Positions 1 through 5,464 of a DNA stretch of 8,725 nt are shown one piece after another. The first letter of the stretch is position 1. Each line of letters starts with the position of its first letter. The notes below the pieces were generated by a model. The model had not been told where the DNA came from. It was given only the letters and a program-made list of their open reading frames with translations, and ran no database searches. The stretch is from Polyangia bacterium (GTDB lineage: Bacteria > Myxococcota_A > Polyangia > Polyangiales > Polyangiaceae): the NCBI GenBank assembly GCA_030433055.1, contig JAUILJ010000281.1, positions 1 to 8,725 of the forward strand. The letters are read 5' to 3'. The position numbers and the translations under genes were made by a program.

Positions 1-126
1 GCTCATGCCCACGTGGTACGGCGATGGGTAGGCCAAACCGACGCGAATGGGCGCTTCTTTGCTGATGCGACCGACCTCGGCGTCGAGGCGCTCCCGGATC
101 AGCTGACGTGTGGCGTTGGAAATCAA
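1..126 (-). CDS. N-terminal fragment of a B12-binding radical SAM-type protein (cut by window edge)
   Basis: Reading the minus strand from TTG at 126 gives 42 uninterrupted codons to the window edge. The peptide holds RVGLAYPSPYHVGMS, which resembles the first strand and loop of the B12-binding-like domain at the front of large fused radical SAM proteins (TIGR03960-like, function unsettled). The radical SAM CxxxCxxC motif would lie outside the window, so the family call rests on this short stretch only. An in-frame TAG lies four codons upstream of the TTG, and the next possible start (GTG of the HVG) would remove the conserved strand, so TTG is the most plausible start. No Shine-Dalgarno is visible. 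A TATAGT box 8 nt upstream suggests a nearly leaderless message. The gene lies downstream of the two lipoprotein genes on the same strand, after a 157-bp gap, and probably has its own promoter. Confidence 0.6.
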   Translation of the reverse strand, partial: MISNATRQLIRERLDAEVGRISKEAPIRVGLAYPSPYHVGMS

Positions 127-134
127 GCGGCCAC

Positions 135-140
135 ACTATA
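135..140 (-). promoter_or_regulatory. Putative -10 box (TATAGT) for the radical SAM-type gene
   Basis: TATAGT on the minus strand ends 8 nt before the TTG start at 126, so transcription would begin at or one or two bases before the start codon. No TTGACA-like -35 is seen at the usual distance. The call rests on one hexamer and its position. Confidence 0.35.
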
Positions 141-204
141 GCGCGCCATCGCGGGAGCACCCCTGATTGCTGTCGCTTCTCGGTTTGAGCGCCCTTAGTC
201 GATG

Positions 205-228
205 GGCCGGCGGGGCGATCTCCCGGCC
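205..228 (-). other. GC-rich inverted repeat downstream of the lipoprotein operon
   Basis: GGCCGG (205-210) and CCGGCC (223-228) can pair around a 12-nt loop, about 55 nt past the stop of the TPR-like lipoprotein. A second 6-bp hairpin (269-274 with 280-285, 5-nt loop) overlaps that stop codon. Neither has a U tract. They could help end the lipoprotein transcript, but short GC palindromes are frequent in such DNA. Confidence 0.25.
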
Positions 229-283
229 TGCCCCTGGGTCGGCCCTGTCGGCGCCTGGTTGAATATCGGAGGCCGGTGCGGCC

Positions 284-1372
284 TCACTTGGTGCCGTGAC
301 AGAACTTGCAACCGAAATCCGAGTTTGCGTACACGCGGTCGAAGACTGGTTCGCTCTCGCCGATATCCGCGAACTCCTGGATGAACGCGTCAATATTTTC
401 CACGCGGCTATCAACGAAGTCCTTGTAGGGCCACACGTCGTAGTCTGGCGCCTGGCGAGCAGACTCGAAGTACGCTAGCGCCTCTTCCTTGCGCCCCACG
501 CGGGCGAAGCCCTCACCCATGTGGTAGCGCATGCCTGCGACCGCGTAGGGGGCCTTCCAGGTGTTGTGCTCGCACCACTCCACGCCCTCGCAAACCCAGG
601 ACTCGGCGAGCTTGACGGTCTCTTGGGGGATCCCGGTGTCCAGAGGTAGACCGATGGTGGTGCCGGTGAGCGATGGGATGTTGCCCAGCGGGCACAGCTC
701 GACGTTCAGCAGAGCGGCGTCGAACAACTTCTCGGCTGCCACGTAGTCCTTCGTGACCACCGCGATCGCGATTCGCATCGTGTCGCGCCAGGTGGGGACG
801 ATGGGGTGCTCAGGCCACAGCTCGAGCGCCTTGTCGAAGTCGGGCTCTACCGTGAGCACCTTGTTCATGTCGGCGTTCTCCATGGCCAAGGCCATGGCGA
901 GCTGTCCCCTGCGGAAATACAGGTTCGCCACCGCCTGCTTGTCCCCGGCTGGCTCGAAGCGCGCGATCAGTTCGCTCAGCACCTCGTAGGCCTGAGGGCG
1001 CTGGTCGTAGTCAGCGCGCAGCGTGTACCAGAAGCGCTGTTCGGCGCACAGGTAGGAGGTGGCTTCGTCGAGCCCGGAGCAGTCCGCAGGGTAGTCGTCA
1101 TGACTGATCACCGCGCCCTGTATCCCGCCGCACTGCATTGCGGCGCCCCCCGTACCACCTGCGGAGCTGCCGCCGACGGCGTCGCCGCCGGAGCCTCCCA
1201 TCGCCCCGGTCGTGCCTCCACTCGCGGAGCTACCTCCGACCGAGTTGGTGCCAGCAGTCCCACTGTTGTCCGTGCCATCGCTGCCACACGCAACCGCGAA
1301 ACCCAGCGCCAGCGCGCAGGCGCTGATCAGCGCGGGCTCGCCCCAAGAGCTCCTGCTCCTTCGTGTGGCCAT
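284..1372 (-). CDS. TPR-like lipoprotein with C-terminal CxxCH haem-type motif
   Basis: This is a 362-residue predicted lipoprotein of unknown function. A basic n-region and hydrophobic core (14-28) lead to a lipobox ending AVAC with Cys29. A Gly/Ser/Thr/Ala linker fills residues 30 to about 80 and should hold the rest away from the membrane. Residues 81-340 are mostly helical. 278-306 looks like a TPR helix pair (GEGFARVGRKEEALAYFESA), and 146-165 and 203-222 resemble weaker repeats. Extra cysteines occur at 81, 98, 109, 227, 261 and 267. The protein ends with C355-K-F-C358-H359 followed by three residues, the CxxCH signature of covalent c-type haem attachment. The ATG overlaps the stop of the upstream lipoprotein gene (TGATG), so translation is probably coupled. 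A periplasmic or outer-membrane electron-transfer or haem-carrying scaffold is possible. If no haem is attached, the motif may be a metal or redox site. The lipoprotein call is firm; the function is not. Confidence 0.85.
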   Translation of the reverse strand: MATRRSRSSWGEPALISACALALGFAVACGSDGTDNSGTAGTNSVGGSSASGGTTGAMGGSGGDAVGGSSAGGTGGAAMQCGGIQGAVISHDDYPADCSGLDEATSYLCAEQRFWYTLRADYDQRPQAYEVLSELIARFEPAGDKQAVANLYFRRGQLAMALAMENADMNKVLTVEPDFDKALELWPEHPIVPTWRDTMRIAIAVVTKDYVAAEKLFDAALLNVELCPLGNIPSLTGTTIGLPLDTGIPQETVKLAESWVCEGVEWCEHNTWKAPYAVAGMRYHMGEGFARVGRKEEALAYFESARQAPDYDVWPYKDFVDSRVENIDAFIQEFADIGESEPVFDRVYANSDFGCKFCHGTK

Positions 1373-2028
1373 CAGAATGGGATCTCCGCGGTGAGTACCA
1401 GGTCGAGCTTCGTCACACCTGGGGACGCCAGCGTGACCTTGATTGGTGAGAGGCCATCAAACGCGATCAGGTCGGGTTTTTTGGGTGAGGGGGACTCCGG
1501 CGTGACGTTGCCGTCGTCGTCCATGAACGCCACCACATAGCGAGCCTCATTCGAGACGGGTATATTATCCACGCGGTAACTGACTCCGGTTCCATCCATG
1601 CTGAGGTCCGCATCCATGATCAGCGCGTTCGCCAGTGCCTCGGCGTTCATGTTGGTTACGGGATTGTCTGCGAACACCGCGATGTAGACATTGCCGATTC
1701 CGTCGAGCCCGTCGGGAATGCGCGCAGTGCGGCCGATCTGGCCCTCCAGGGAAGCCGAGCTCGACTGTCCGCCGCTCCCACCCTCACTCGCGCCCGCGCT
1801 TCCGCCTTGACCAGCGGTAGAAGTGCCACCGCTGCCTGCGCTCGGGCTGCCGCCCGTCGCACCCGCTCCGGAGCCGCCGCTGCCTGCGTTTCCGGCACCC
1901 GCGCTCGAGGTGCTGCCCGCCGCGGAGCTGCCTGCCTCACCACCGGAGGTACCGCCATCATCGCTCGAACAGGCGACGCTGAGCAGCGCCACGCCCGCCA
2001 CCAAACCCATCCAACCAAGCCTGTGCAT
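1372..2028 (-). CDS. Lipoprotein with Gly/Ser-rich linker and small beta-sandwich-like domain
   Basis: This is a 218-residue predicted lipoprotein and the first gene of the pair. The signal peptide (MHRLGWMGLVAGVALLSVAC) places the lipid-modified cysteine at residue 20, with Ser at -3, a mildly unusual lipobox. Residues 21 to about 92 are an almost pure Gly/Ser/Ala/Thr tether. The remaining ~125 residues alternate strands and turns (GNVYIAVFADNP, YRVDNIP, ARYVVAFMDDDGNV, and a final LDLVLTAEIPF). This resembles transthyretin-like or Ig-like sandwiches, but no family can be named. The frame is open up to a TTG at 2064. ATG at 2028 is preferred because it gives a compact signal peptide, has GGAGG 13 nt upstream, and leaves a normal leader after the TATACT box at 2077-2082. 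The acidic DDDGN loop could bind calcium, which is speculative. It is co-transcribed with the CxxCH lipoprotein, so the two may form an envelope complex. Confidence 0.83.
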   Translation of the reverse strand: MHRLGWMGLVAGVALLSVACSSDDGGTSGGEAGSSAAGSTSSAGAGNAGSGGSGAGATGGSPSAGSGGTSTAGQGGSAGASEGGSGGQSSSASLEGQIGRTARIPDGLDGIGNVYIAVFADNPVTNMNAEALANALIMDADLSMDGTGVSYRVDNIPVSNEARYVVAFMDDDGNVTPESPSPKKPDLIAFDGLSPIKVTLASPGVTKLDLVLTAEIPF

Positions 2029-2076
2029 GGCCGGGAGGGTGCCTCCAAAAGTTAGAAGTCGCAAGTTTAACTTTCA

Positions 2077-2082
2077 AGTATA
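2077..2082 (-). promoter_or_regulatory. Putative -10 box (TATACT) for the lipoprotein operon
   Basis: TATACT on the minus strand differs from the sigma70 -10 consensus at one base and sits in a small AT-rich island. Transcription starting near 2070 would give a leader of about 42 nt before the ATG at 2028. It also argues against the TTG at 2064 as the start. No good -35 is seen 16-18 bp upstream. Confidence 0.4.
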
Positions 2083-2450
2083 TCGCGCGCGGGCGGCGGC
2101 GCGGATCCGTCGGGTCCTCTTTGCGTTGGGCGATGCTGGGTGTGTCGTTCGAGCGGCGCGTCTCACCCCCGAACCCGTGGGTCGATCGAAGCTGAGGTCG
2201 CTCGTTGCCGACGCTCGAGACCTGCGATCGCCGTGGGATCCTTTAGATCTAAAGAGGATCTGGTGGGAGTCGCGCGGGCGCGGTGGTTGTCGATTGGCAG
2301 GTGCCATTCAACACCCCGCGAGGACCGTTGCGAGCGCGGACCGCACTTGAGTGCAGGCTTACGCGGCGCGCCATGGCGTTCGGCTGATGCACCGACTCGG
2401 TGGCGTGTTCTCGCGCACTTGGAACGGGACTTCCGGGGCGCTGCGTGTCG
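2083..2450. other. Gene-free divergent spacer
   Basis: Together with its flanking promoter boxes this stretch separates the minus-strand lipoprotein operon from the plus-strand metallolyase gene. Frames open across it show no signal peptide, motif or ribosome site and look like chance GC-rich ORFs. The only ordered element seen is the 14-bp palindrome at 2241-2254. No tRNA-like or small-RNA-like fold was recognised. Confidence 0.5.
2241..2254. promoter_or_regulatory. 14-bp AT-rich perfect palindrome, possible operator
   Basis: CTTTAGATCTAAAG is a perfect 14-bp palindrome in otherwise GC-rich spacer. It is flanked by direct GGATC pentamers (2236-2240 and 2256-2260). It lies about 160 bp upstream of the lipoprotein -10 box and about 200 bp upstream of the metallolyase -10 box. 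Symmetry and composition fit a dimeric regulator site, but no regulator gene is nearby and there is no second copy in the window. Confidence 0.3.
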
Positions 2451-2456
2451 TATACT
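2451..2456 (+). promoter_or_regulatory. Putative -10 box (TATACT) for a leaderless DRE-TIM metallolyase mRNA
   Basis: TATACT ends 6 nt before the ATG at 2463, so the A of the start codon falls at the expected transcription start. No Shine-Dalgarno lies upstream. Both points fit a leaderless mRNA. The -35 region is weak. Confidence 0.45.
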
Positions 2457-2462
2457 CGAGTC

Positions 2463-3707
2463 ATGGGTGCCACGAACCCCGGTGAACCGGATCTGATCTA
2501 CGACTGGAACGAGATCGCGCGCAAAGGTCGTGTGATCCCCGAAGGCGTCGAGTTCTTCGACGAAACCTTGAGGGATGGCCTGCAAAATCCTTCCGTCGTC
2601 GACCCCGACATCGAGGACAAGCTGAAGCTCGTCCATTTGATGGACAAGCTGGGCATCCACGAAGCGGACATCGGGCTGCCGGGCAGCTCGCGCCGGGCCT
2701 TCGACGATTGCTTGAGGATTTGCCAGGAGATCACCAGCAACAAGCTGTCGCTGAAGGTGGCCTGCGCCGGGCGCACCGTGGCCTCTGACATCACGCCGAT
2801 GGTCGAGCTCTCCCAGCGCGCCGGGATCCCGGTGGAGGTGTACGCTTTCGTCGGCTCCAGCCCGATCCGTGCGCTCGCCGAGGAGTGGGATCTGGATCGC
2901 ATCAAGCGTTTCACGGCGGAAGCAATTGACGTCGGCGTCAAGAACGGCCTCGAGGTTTGCTACGTCACCGAGGACACGACCCGCAGTCGGCCGGAGGTGC
3001 TCGGCGAGCTGTTCAAGGTGGCGGTGGACCACGGCGCCAGCGGGCTGTGCTTGTGCGACACGGTCGGCCACGCGACCCCGGATGGTGTGCGTAACCTGAT
3101 CAACTTCACGCGCTCGCTGGTGGCGGCGATGGGCTGCGAGGTGCGCATCGACTGGCACGGGCACAACGACCGTGGCTTGGGCCTGGTGAACGCGATCCTC
3201 GCGCTGGAGGTCGGCGCGGACCGCGTCCATGGCACTGCGCTGGGCATCGGTGAGCGCGTGGGCAACGCGCAGATGGAGCTCATCCTGCTCAACCTCAAGC
3301 TCCTTGGGCTGCTCGAGCACCAGGATCTGAGTCATCTTCTCGAGTACTGTCAGCTGGCTGCAAAGGCGGTTGGCTGGGATGTGCCCATCAACTACCCGCT
3401 CGCCGGGGACGACGCTTTCCGTACGGCAACAGGCGTGCACGCCGCGGCGATCATCAAGGCCAAGCAAAAAGGCGACGATTGGCTCGCAGATCGCATCTAC
3501 TCAGGTGTGCCGGCGGGCATGTTCGGGCGCCAACAAGAAATCTGCATCGGCTACATGTCAGGCGCCTCGAACGTGAACTACTGGTTACGTCAGCGAGACA
3601 TCGAACCGAACGAAGAACTGGTGAAGCGAATTCTCGCGCGCGCCAAGGAGTCGAAGCACATCCTCAAAGACTCCGAGGTCATGGAGCTGGTGCAGCAGAA
3701 CGGCTGA
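2463..3707 (+). CDS. DRE-TIM metallolyase, isopropylmalate/homocitrate synthase-like
   Basis: This 414-residue enzyme of the HMGL-like DRE-TIM family is a cytosolic TIM barrel that makes or breaks C-C bonds between acyl-CoA and 2-oxo acids using a divalent metal. The first strand carries FFDETLRDGLQ (D33, R37, D38, Q41). H232-G-H234-N-D236 supplies the metal-binding HxH. 261-268 (GIGERVGN) is the conserved glycine loop of the synthases. RDGLQN is more like HMG-CoA lyase, while HGHND, VHGT and GIGER are like isopropylmalate or homocitrate synthase. The barrel is followed by a short helical lid with GVHAAAIIKAK, and the C-terminal leucine-sensing domain of LeuA is absent. Substrate cannot be read from the sequence; homocitrate-, citramalate- or isopropylmalate-type condensations and a lyase all remain possible. 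The frame is open from 2400, but ATG 2463 begins the conserved part and sits correctly behind the -10 box. The gene stands alone on its strand, with a 415-bp spacer before glutamate dehydrogenase. Confidence 0.9.
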   Translation: MGATNPGEPDLIYDWNEIARKGRVIPEGVEFFDETLRDGLQNPSVVDPDIEDKLKLVHLMDKLGIHEADIGLPGSSRRAFDDCLRICQEITSNKLSLKVACAGRTVASDITPMVELSQRAGIPVEVYAFVGSSPIRALAEEWDLDRIKRFTAEAIDVGVKNGLEVCYVTEDTTRSRPEVLGELFKVAVDHGASGLCLCDTVGHATPDGVRNLINFTRSLVAAMGCEVRIDWHGHNDRGLGLVNAILALEVGADRVHGTALGIGERVGNAQMELILLNLKLLGLLEHQDLSHLLEYCQLAAKAVGWDVPINYPLAGDDAFRTATGVHAAAIIKAKQKGDDWLADRIYSGVPAGMFGRQQEICIGYMSGASNVNYWLRQRDIEPNEELVKRILARAKESKHILKDSEVMELVQQNG

Positions 3708-3821
3708 GGCACACCGAGGTCTCACGAGCGAGCTGTGCGAGCCTAGCTGCTCCCACGCCTTCGCTGTATCCGCGCGCGGAACCGTTCCGGCTCGAGAACC
3801 TCGCTCACCGAAGCACGCGGG

Positions 3822-3863
3822 CGCCTGGCACTCCCCCGAGAGACCCTCGGGGCTCACCAGGCG
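3822..3863 (+). terminator. Nested inverted repeat, possible terminator of the metallolyase gene
   Basis: An outer 7-bp stem (CGCCTGG 3822-3828 with CCAGGCG 3857-3863) encloses a small internal loop. Inside it is a 7-bp stem (CCCCGAG 3834-3840 with CTCGGGG 3846-3852) capped by AGACC. Both stems are perfect. It starts about 115 nt after the metallolyase stop. There is no U tract, so intrinsic termination is uncertain; it could also be an RNA-stability or structured-leader element. Confidence 0.4.
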
Positions 3864-3887
3864 GCTCAAGCCGTGATGCGCTGCGCT

Positions 3888-3943
3888 GCGTCGAAATCGC
3901 CGCGTCGAAATCGCTGCGTCGAAATCGCTGCGTCGAAATCGCT
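3888..3943. repeat. Four tandem copies of a 14-bp repeat
   Basis: Four head-to-tail 14-bp units (starts 3888, 3902, 3916, 3930) read GCGTCGAAATCGC plus C or T. Only the last base of the first unit differs. A degenerate fifth unit (8 of 14 identical) follows at 3944-3957. The period is not a multiple of three and no gene covers it, so it is a non-coding microsatellite-like or protein-binding array. It lies about 180 bp upstream of glutamate dehydrogenase. It is too short and lacks spacers, so it is not CRISPR. Confidence 0.9.
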
Positions 3944-4085
3944 GCACCAATATCGACGCGGCGTCTCGGGATCCGGGGCTGACTCCCCAGCTACGAATCC
4001 GGCTCTCGCTTTCCATTCAAACCCGTTACCCTGCAGCCAGGTGCCGTGCGTGCGTCCGGCCTCAGACAGGGGCTGTCATTGAACG

Positions 4086-4097
4086 CGAGCGCGCTCG
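4086..4097. promoter_or_regulatory. 12-bp perfect palindrome upstream of glutamate dehydrogenase
   Basis: CGAGCGCGCTCG is a perfect palindrome 15 bp before the ribosome site of the glutamate dehydrogenase gene. It may be an operator or simply a chance GC palindrome. Only symmetry and position support it. Confidence 0.2.
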
Positions 4098-4111
4098 GCC
4101 ATGCGCCGAAA

Positions 4112-4119
4112 AGAGGGAG
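4112..4119 (+). promoter_or_regulatory. Ribosome binding site of glutamate dehydrogenase
   Basis: The purine-rich AGAGGGAG lies 3 nt upstream of ATG 4123, with AGAGG spaced 6 nt. It is one of the few clear Shine-Dalgarno sites in the window and fixes the start. Confidence 0.7.
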
Positions 4120-4122
4120 AAC

Positions 4123-5358
4123 ATGACGCCGTACCAGACAACCAACTATTTCCTCGAGCAAGGCTTCGAAATCCTCAAGCTCGACCCGCGCTACAAGACG
4201 TTGTTGGTCACGCCGAGCCGTGAGCTGCGCGTGGAGCTGGTGATTGAGAATGACGACGGTTCCATAGGGAACTACATCGGCTACCGGGTTCAGCACGACA
4301 ACTCCCGCGGGCCGTTCAAGGGCGGTCTCCGTTACCACCCGGAAGTGGACATCGACGAAGTGCGCTCGTTGGCCTCGTTGATGACCTGGAAGACCGCGCT
4401 CATCGGCGTGCCATATGGTGGTGCCAAGGGCGGCATCCAGGTCGACCCCTACAAGCTGAGCCAGCGGGAGCTGGAGCGCCTGACGCGACGTTTCACCGAT
4501 CAGATCGCAGAGTTCATCGGTCCCGAGACGGACATTCCAGCGCCGGACATGAACACCAACGGACGCGTGATGAGCTGGATCTTCGACCAGTACAGCAGGC
4601 GCTACGGCTTCAATCCTGGTGTCGTCACCGGCAAGCCGGTCGACCTTCATGGTAGCTTGGGGCGTGAGGCGGCTACTGGCCGCGGCTGCTTGTTCGCCAT
4701 CCGTGAAGTTTTAAATGCCGCAGGGAAAAATGTTTCCGGTAGCACCTTCGTGGTTCAAGGCTTCGGCAACGTGGGCAGCTTCTTCTGTCGCTTGGCCCAT
4801 GAGGTTGGAGCGAAGATCACGGCGGTGAGCGATGTGCGAGGTGGCATCCAGAACACGAACGGGCTCGATATCCCCAAGCTGGTAGAGCATGTGCAGAAGA
4901 CCGGCAGCGTCGTCGAGTTCCCTGGCAGCGAGCCCATCTCCAACGCGGATCTGCTGACCGCGCCATGCGATGTCCTCGTGCCCGCAGCGCTGGGTCACGT
5001 GCTGACGTCGGACAACGCATCCAAGGTCAACGCCAAGTACATCCTGGAGGCCGCCAACGGCCCCTGCACCGCGGAAGCTGACGACATCTTCAACCAGCGT
5101 GGGATCGTGTGCATCCCGGACATCTTCGCCAACGCCGGTGGCGTGACCGTGAGCTACTTCGAGTGGGTGCAGAACACTCAGCACCTCAAATGGACCGAGG
5201 ACGAGGTGAACCGGCGGCTCGAAGAGCACATGGTCTCGGCGCACAAGGCTCTGGCCAAGGCGATGGCGAGCTACGGGGATTGCTCGATGCGCGCGGCCGC
5301 CTTCGCCCTCGCGATCCAGCGCGTCAAGGAAGCAACCGACATGCGCGGGCTGGGCTGA
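4123..5358 (+). CDS. gdhA: Glutamate dehydrogenase (Glu/Leu/Phe/Val dehydrogenase family)
   Basis: This 411-residue cytosolic enzyme oxidatively deaminates glutamate to 2-oxoglutarate and ammonia, or runs in reverse, with NAD(P). The N-terminal substrate domain has the substrate-binding lysine in GPFKGGLRYHP (K66) and TWKTALIGVPYGGAKGG with K90 and catalytic K102. The catalytic aspartate is in IPAPDMNTN (D142). The Rossmann domain starts with VVQGFGNVG (G213-G218). Late motifs PAALGHVLT, EAANGPCT and NAGGVTVSYFEWVQN are typical of hexameric glutamate dehydrogenases and favour glutamate over leucine or phenylalanine. The length is slightly short but the fold looks complete. Coenzyme preference is not clear from sequence. 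A good ribosome site precedes the ATG and a strong hairpin follows the stop, so it is probably monocistronic. Confidence 0.95.
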   Translation: MTPYQTTNYFLEQGFEILKLDPRYKTLLVTPSRELRVELVIENDDGSIGNYIGYRVQHDNSRGPFKGGLRYHPEVDIDEVRSLASLMTWKTALIGVPYGGAKGGIQVDPYKLSQRELERLTRRFTDQIAEFIGPETDIPAPDMNTNGRVMSWIFDQYSRRYGFNPGVVTGKPVDLHGSLGREAATGRGCLFAIREVLNAAGKNVSGSTFVVQGFGNVGSFFCRLAHEVGAKITAVSDVRGGIQNTNGLDIPKLVEHVQKTGSVVEFPGSEPISNADLLTAPCDVLVPAALGHVLTSDNASKVNAKYILEAANGPCTAEADDIFNQRGIVCIPDIFANAGGVTVSYFEWVQNTQHLKWTEDEVNRRLEEHMVSAHKALAKAMASYGDCSMRAAAFALAIQRVKEATDMRGLG

Positions 5359-5376
5359 CGAACCCGCCGAGTTGGA

Positions 5377-5415
5377 CGAGCCTGGAGCCGCGCCGTGCTA
5401 GCGCCTCCAGGCTCG
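5377..5415 (+). terminator. Strong hairpin after glutamate dehydrogenase
   Basis: CGAGCCTGGAG (5377-5387) pairs perfectly with CTCCAGGCTCG (5405-5415). The 17-nt loop can add four more pairs (GCGC 5390-5393 with 5401-5404). It begins 19 nt after the stop codon. Only a weak T-rich stretch (catttgg) follows. Position and stability make a terminator or 3'-end stabiliser the best reading. Confidence 0.6.
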
Positions 5416-5464
5416 CCTGCATTTGGCCTGTCACATTTCCCGCCGGGGCGCCGACTGTCGATAC

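Larger units (their letters stand above)
3708..4122. other. Structured non-coding spacer between metallolyase and glutamate dehydrogenase
   Basis: This 415-bp stretch has no convincing gene. From left to right it holds a weak hairpin (3726-3734 with 3745-3752), the nested hairpin at 3822-3863, the 14-bp tandem repeats at 3888-3943, a small hairpin (4065-4069 with 4073-4077), a palindrome at 4086-4097 and the glutamate dehydrogenase ribosome site. A clear promoter for glutamate dehydrogenase was not found. Confidence 0.55.

Noticed and set aside
806..1540. Plus-strand open frame of 244 codons across both lipoprotein genes
   Set aside because: It is antisense to two well-supported genes. Its composition follows the GC pattern of the opposite strand, and it has no motif or ribosome site.
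2400..2462. Upstream start for the metallolyase, adding 21 residues
   Set aside because: The extension is not family-like and would span the -10 box. ATG 2463 fits both conservation and promoter position.
2163..3467. Minus-strand open frame of 434 codons over the metallolyase gene
   Set aside because: It is long only because the GC-rich sense gene lacks stops in the mirrored frame. The sense strand encodes complete DRE-TIM motifs, while the antisense product has no recognisable domain.
3888..3957. 14-bp repeats as a CRISPR array
   Set aside because: The units are directly abutting with no spacers, are far too short, and no cas gene is present.
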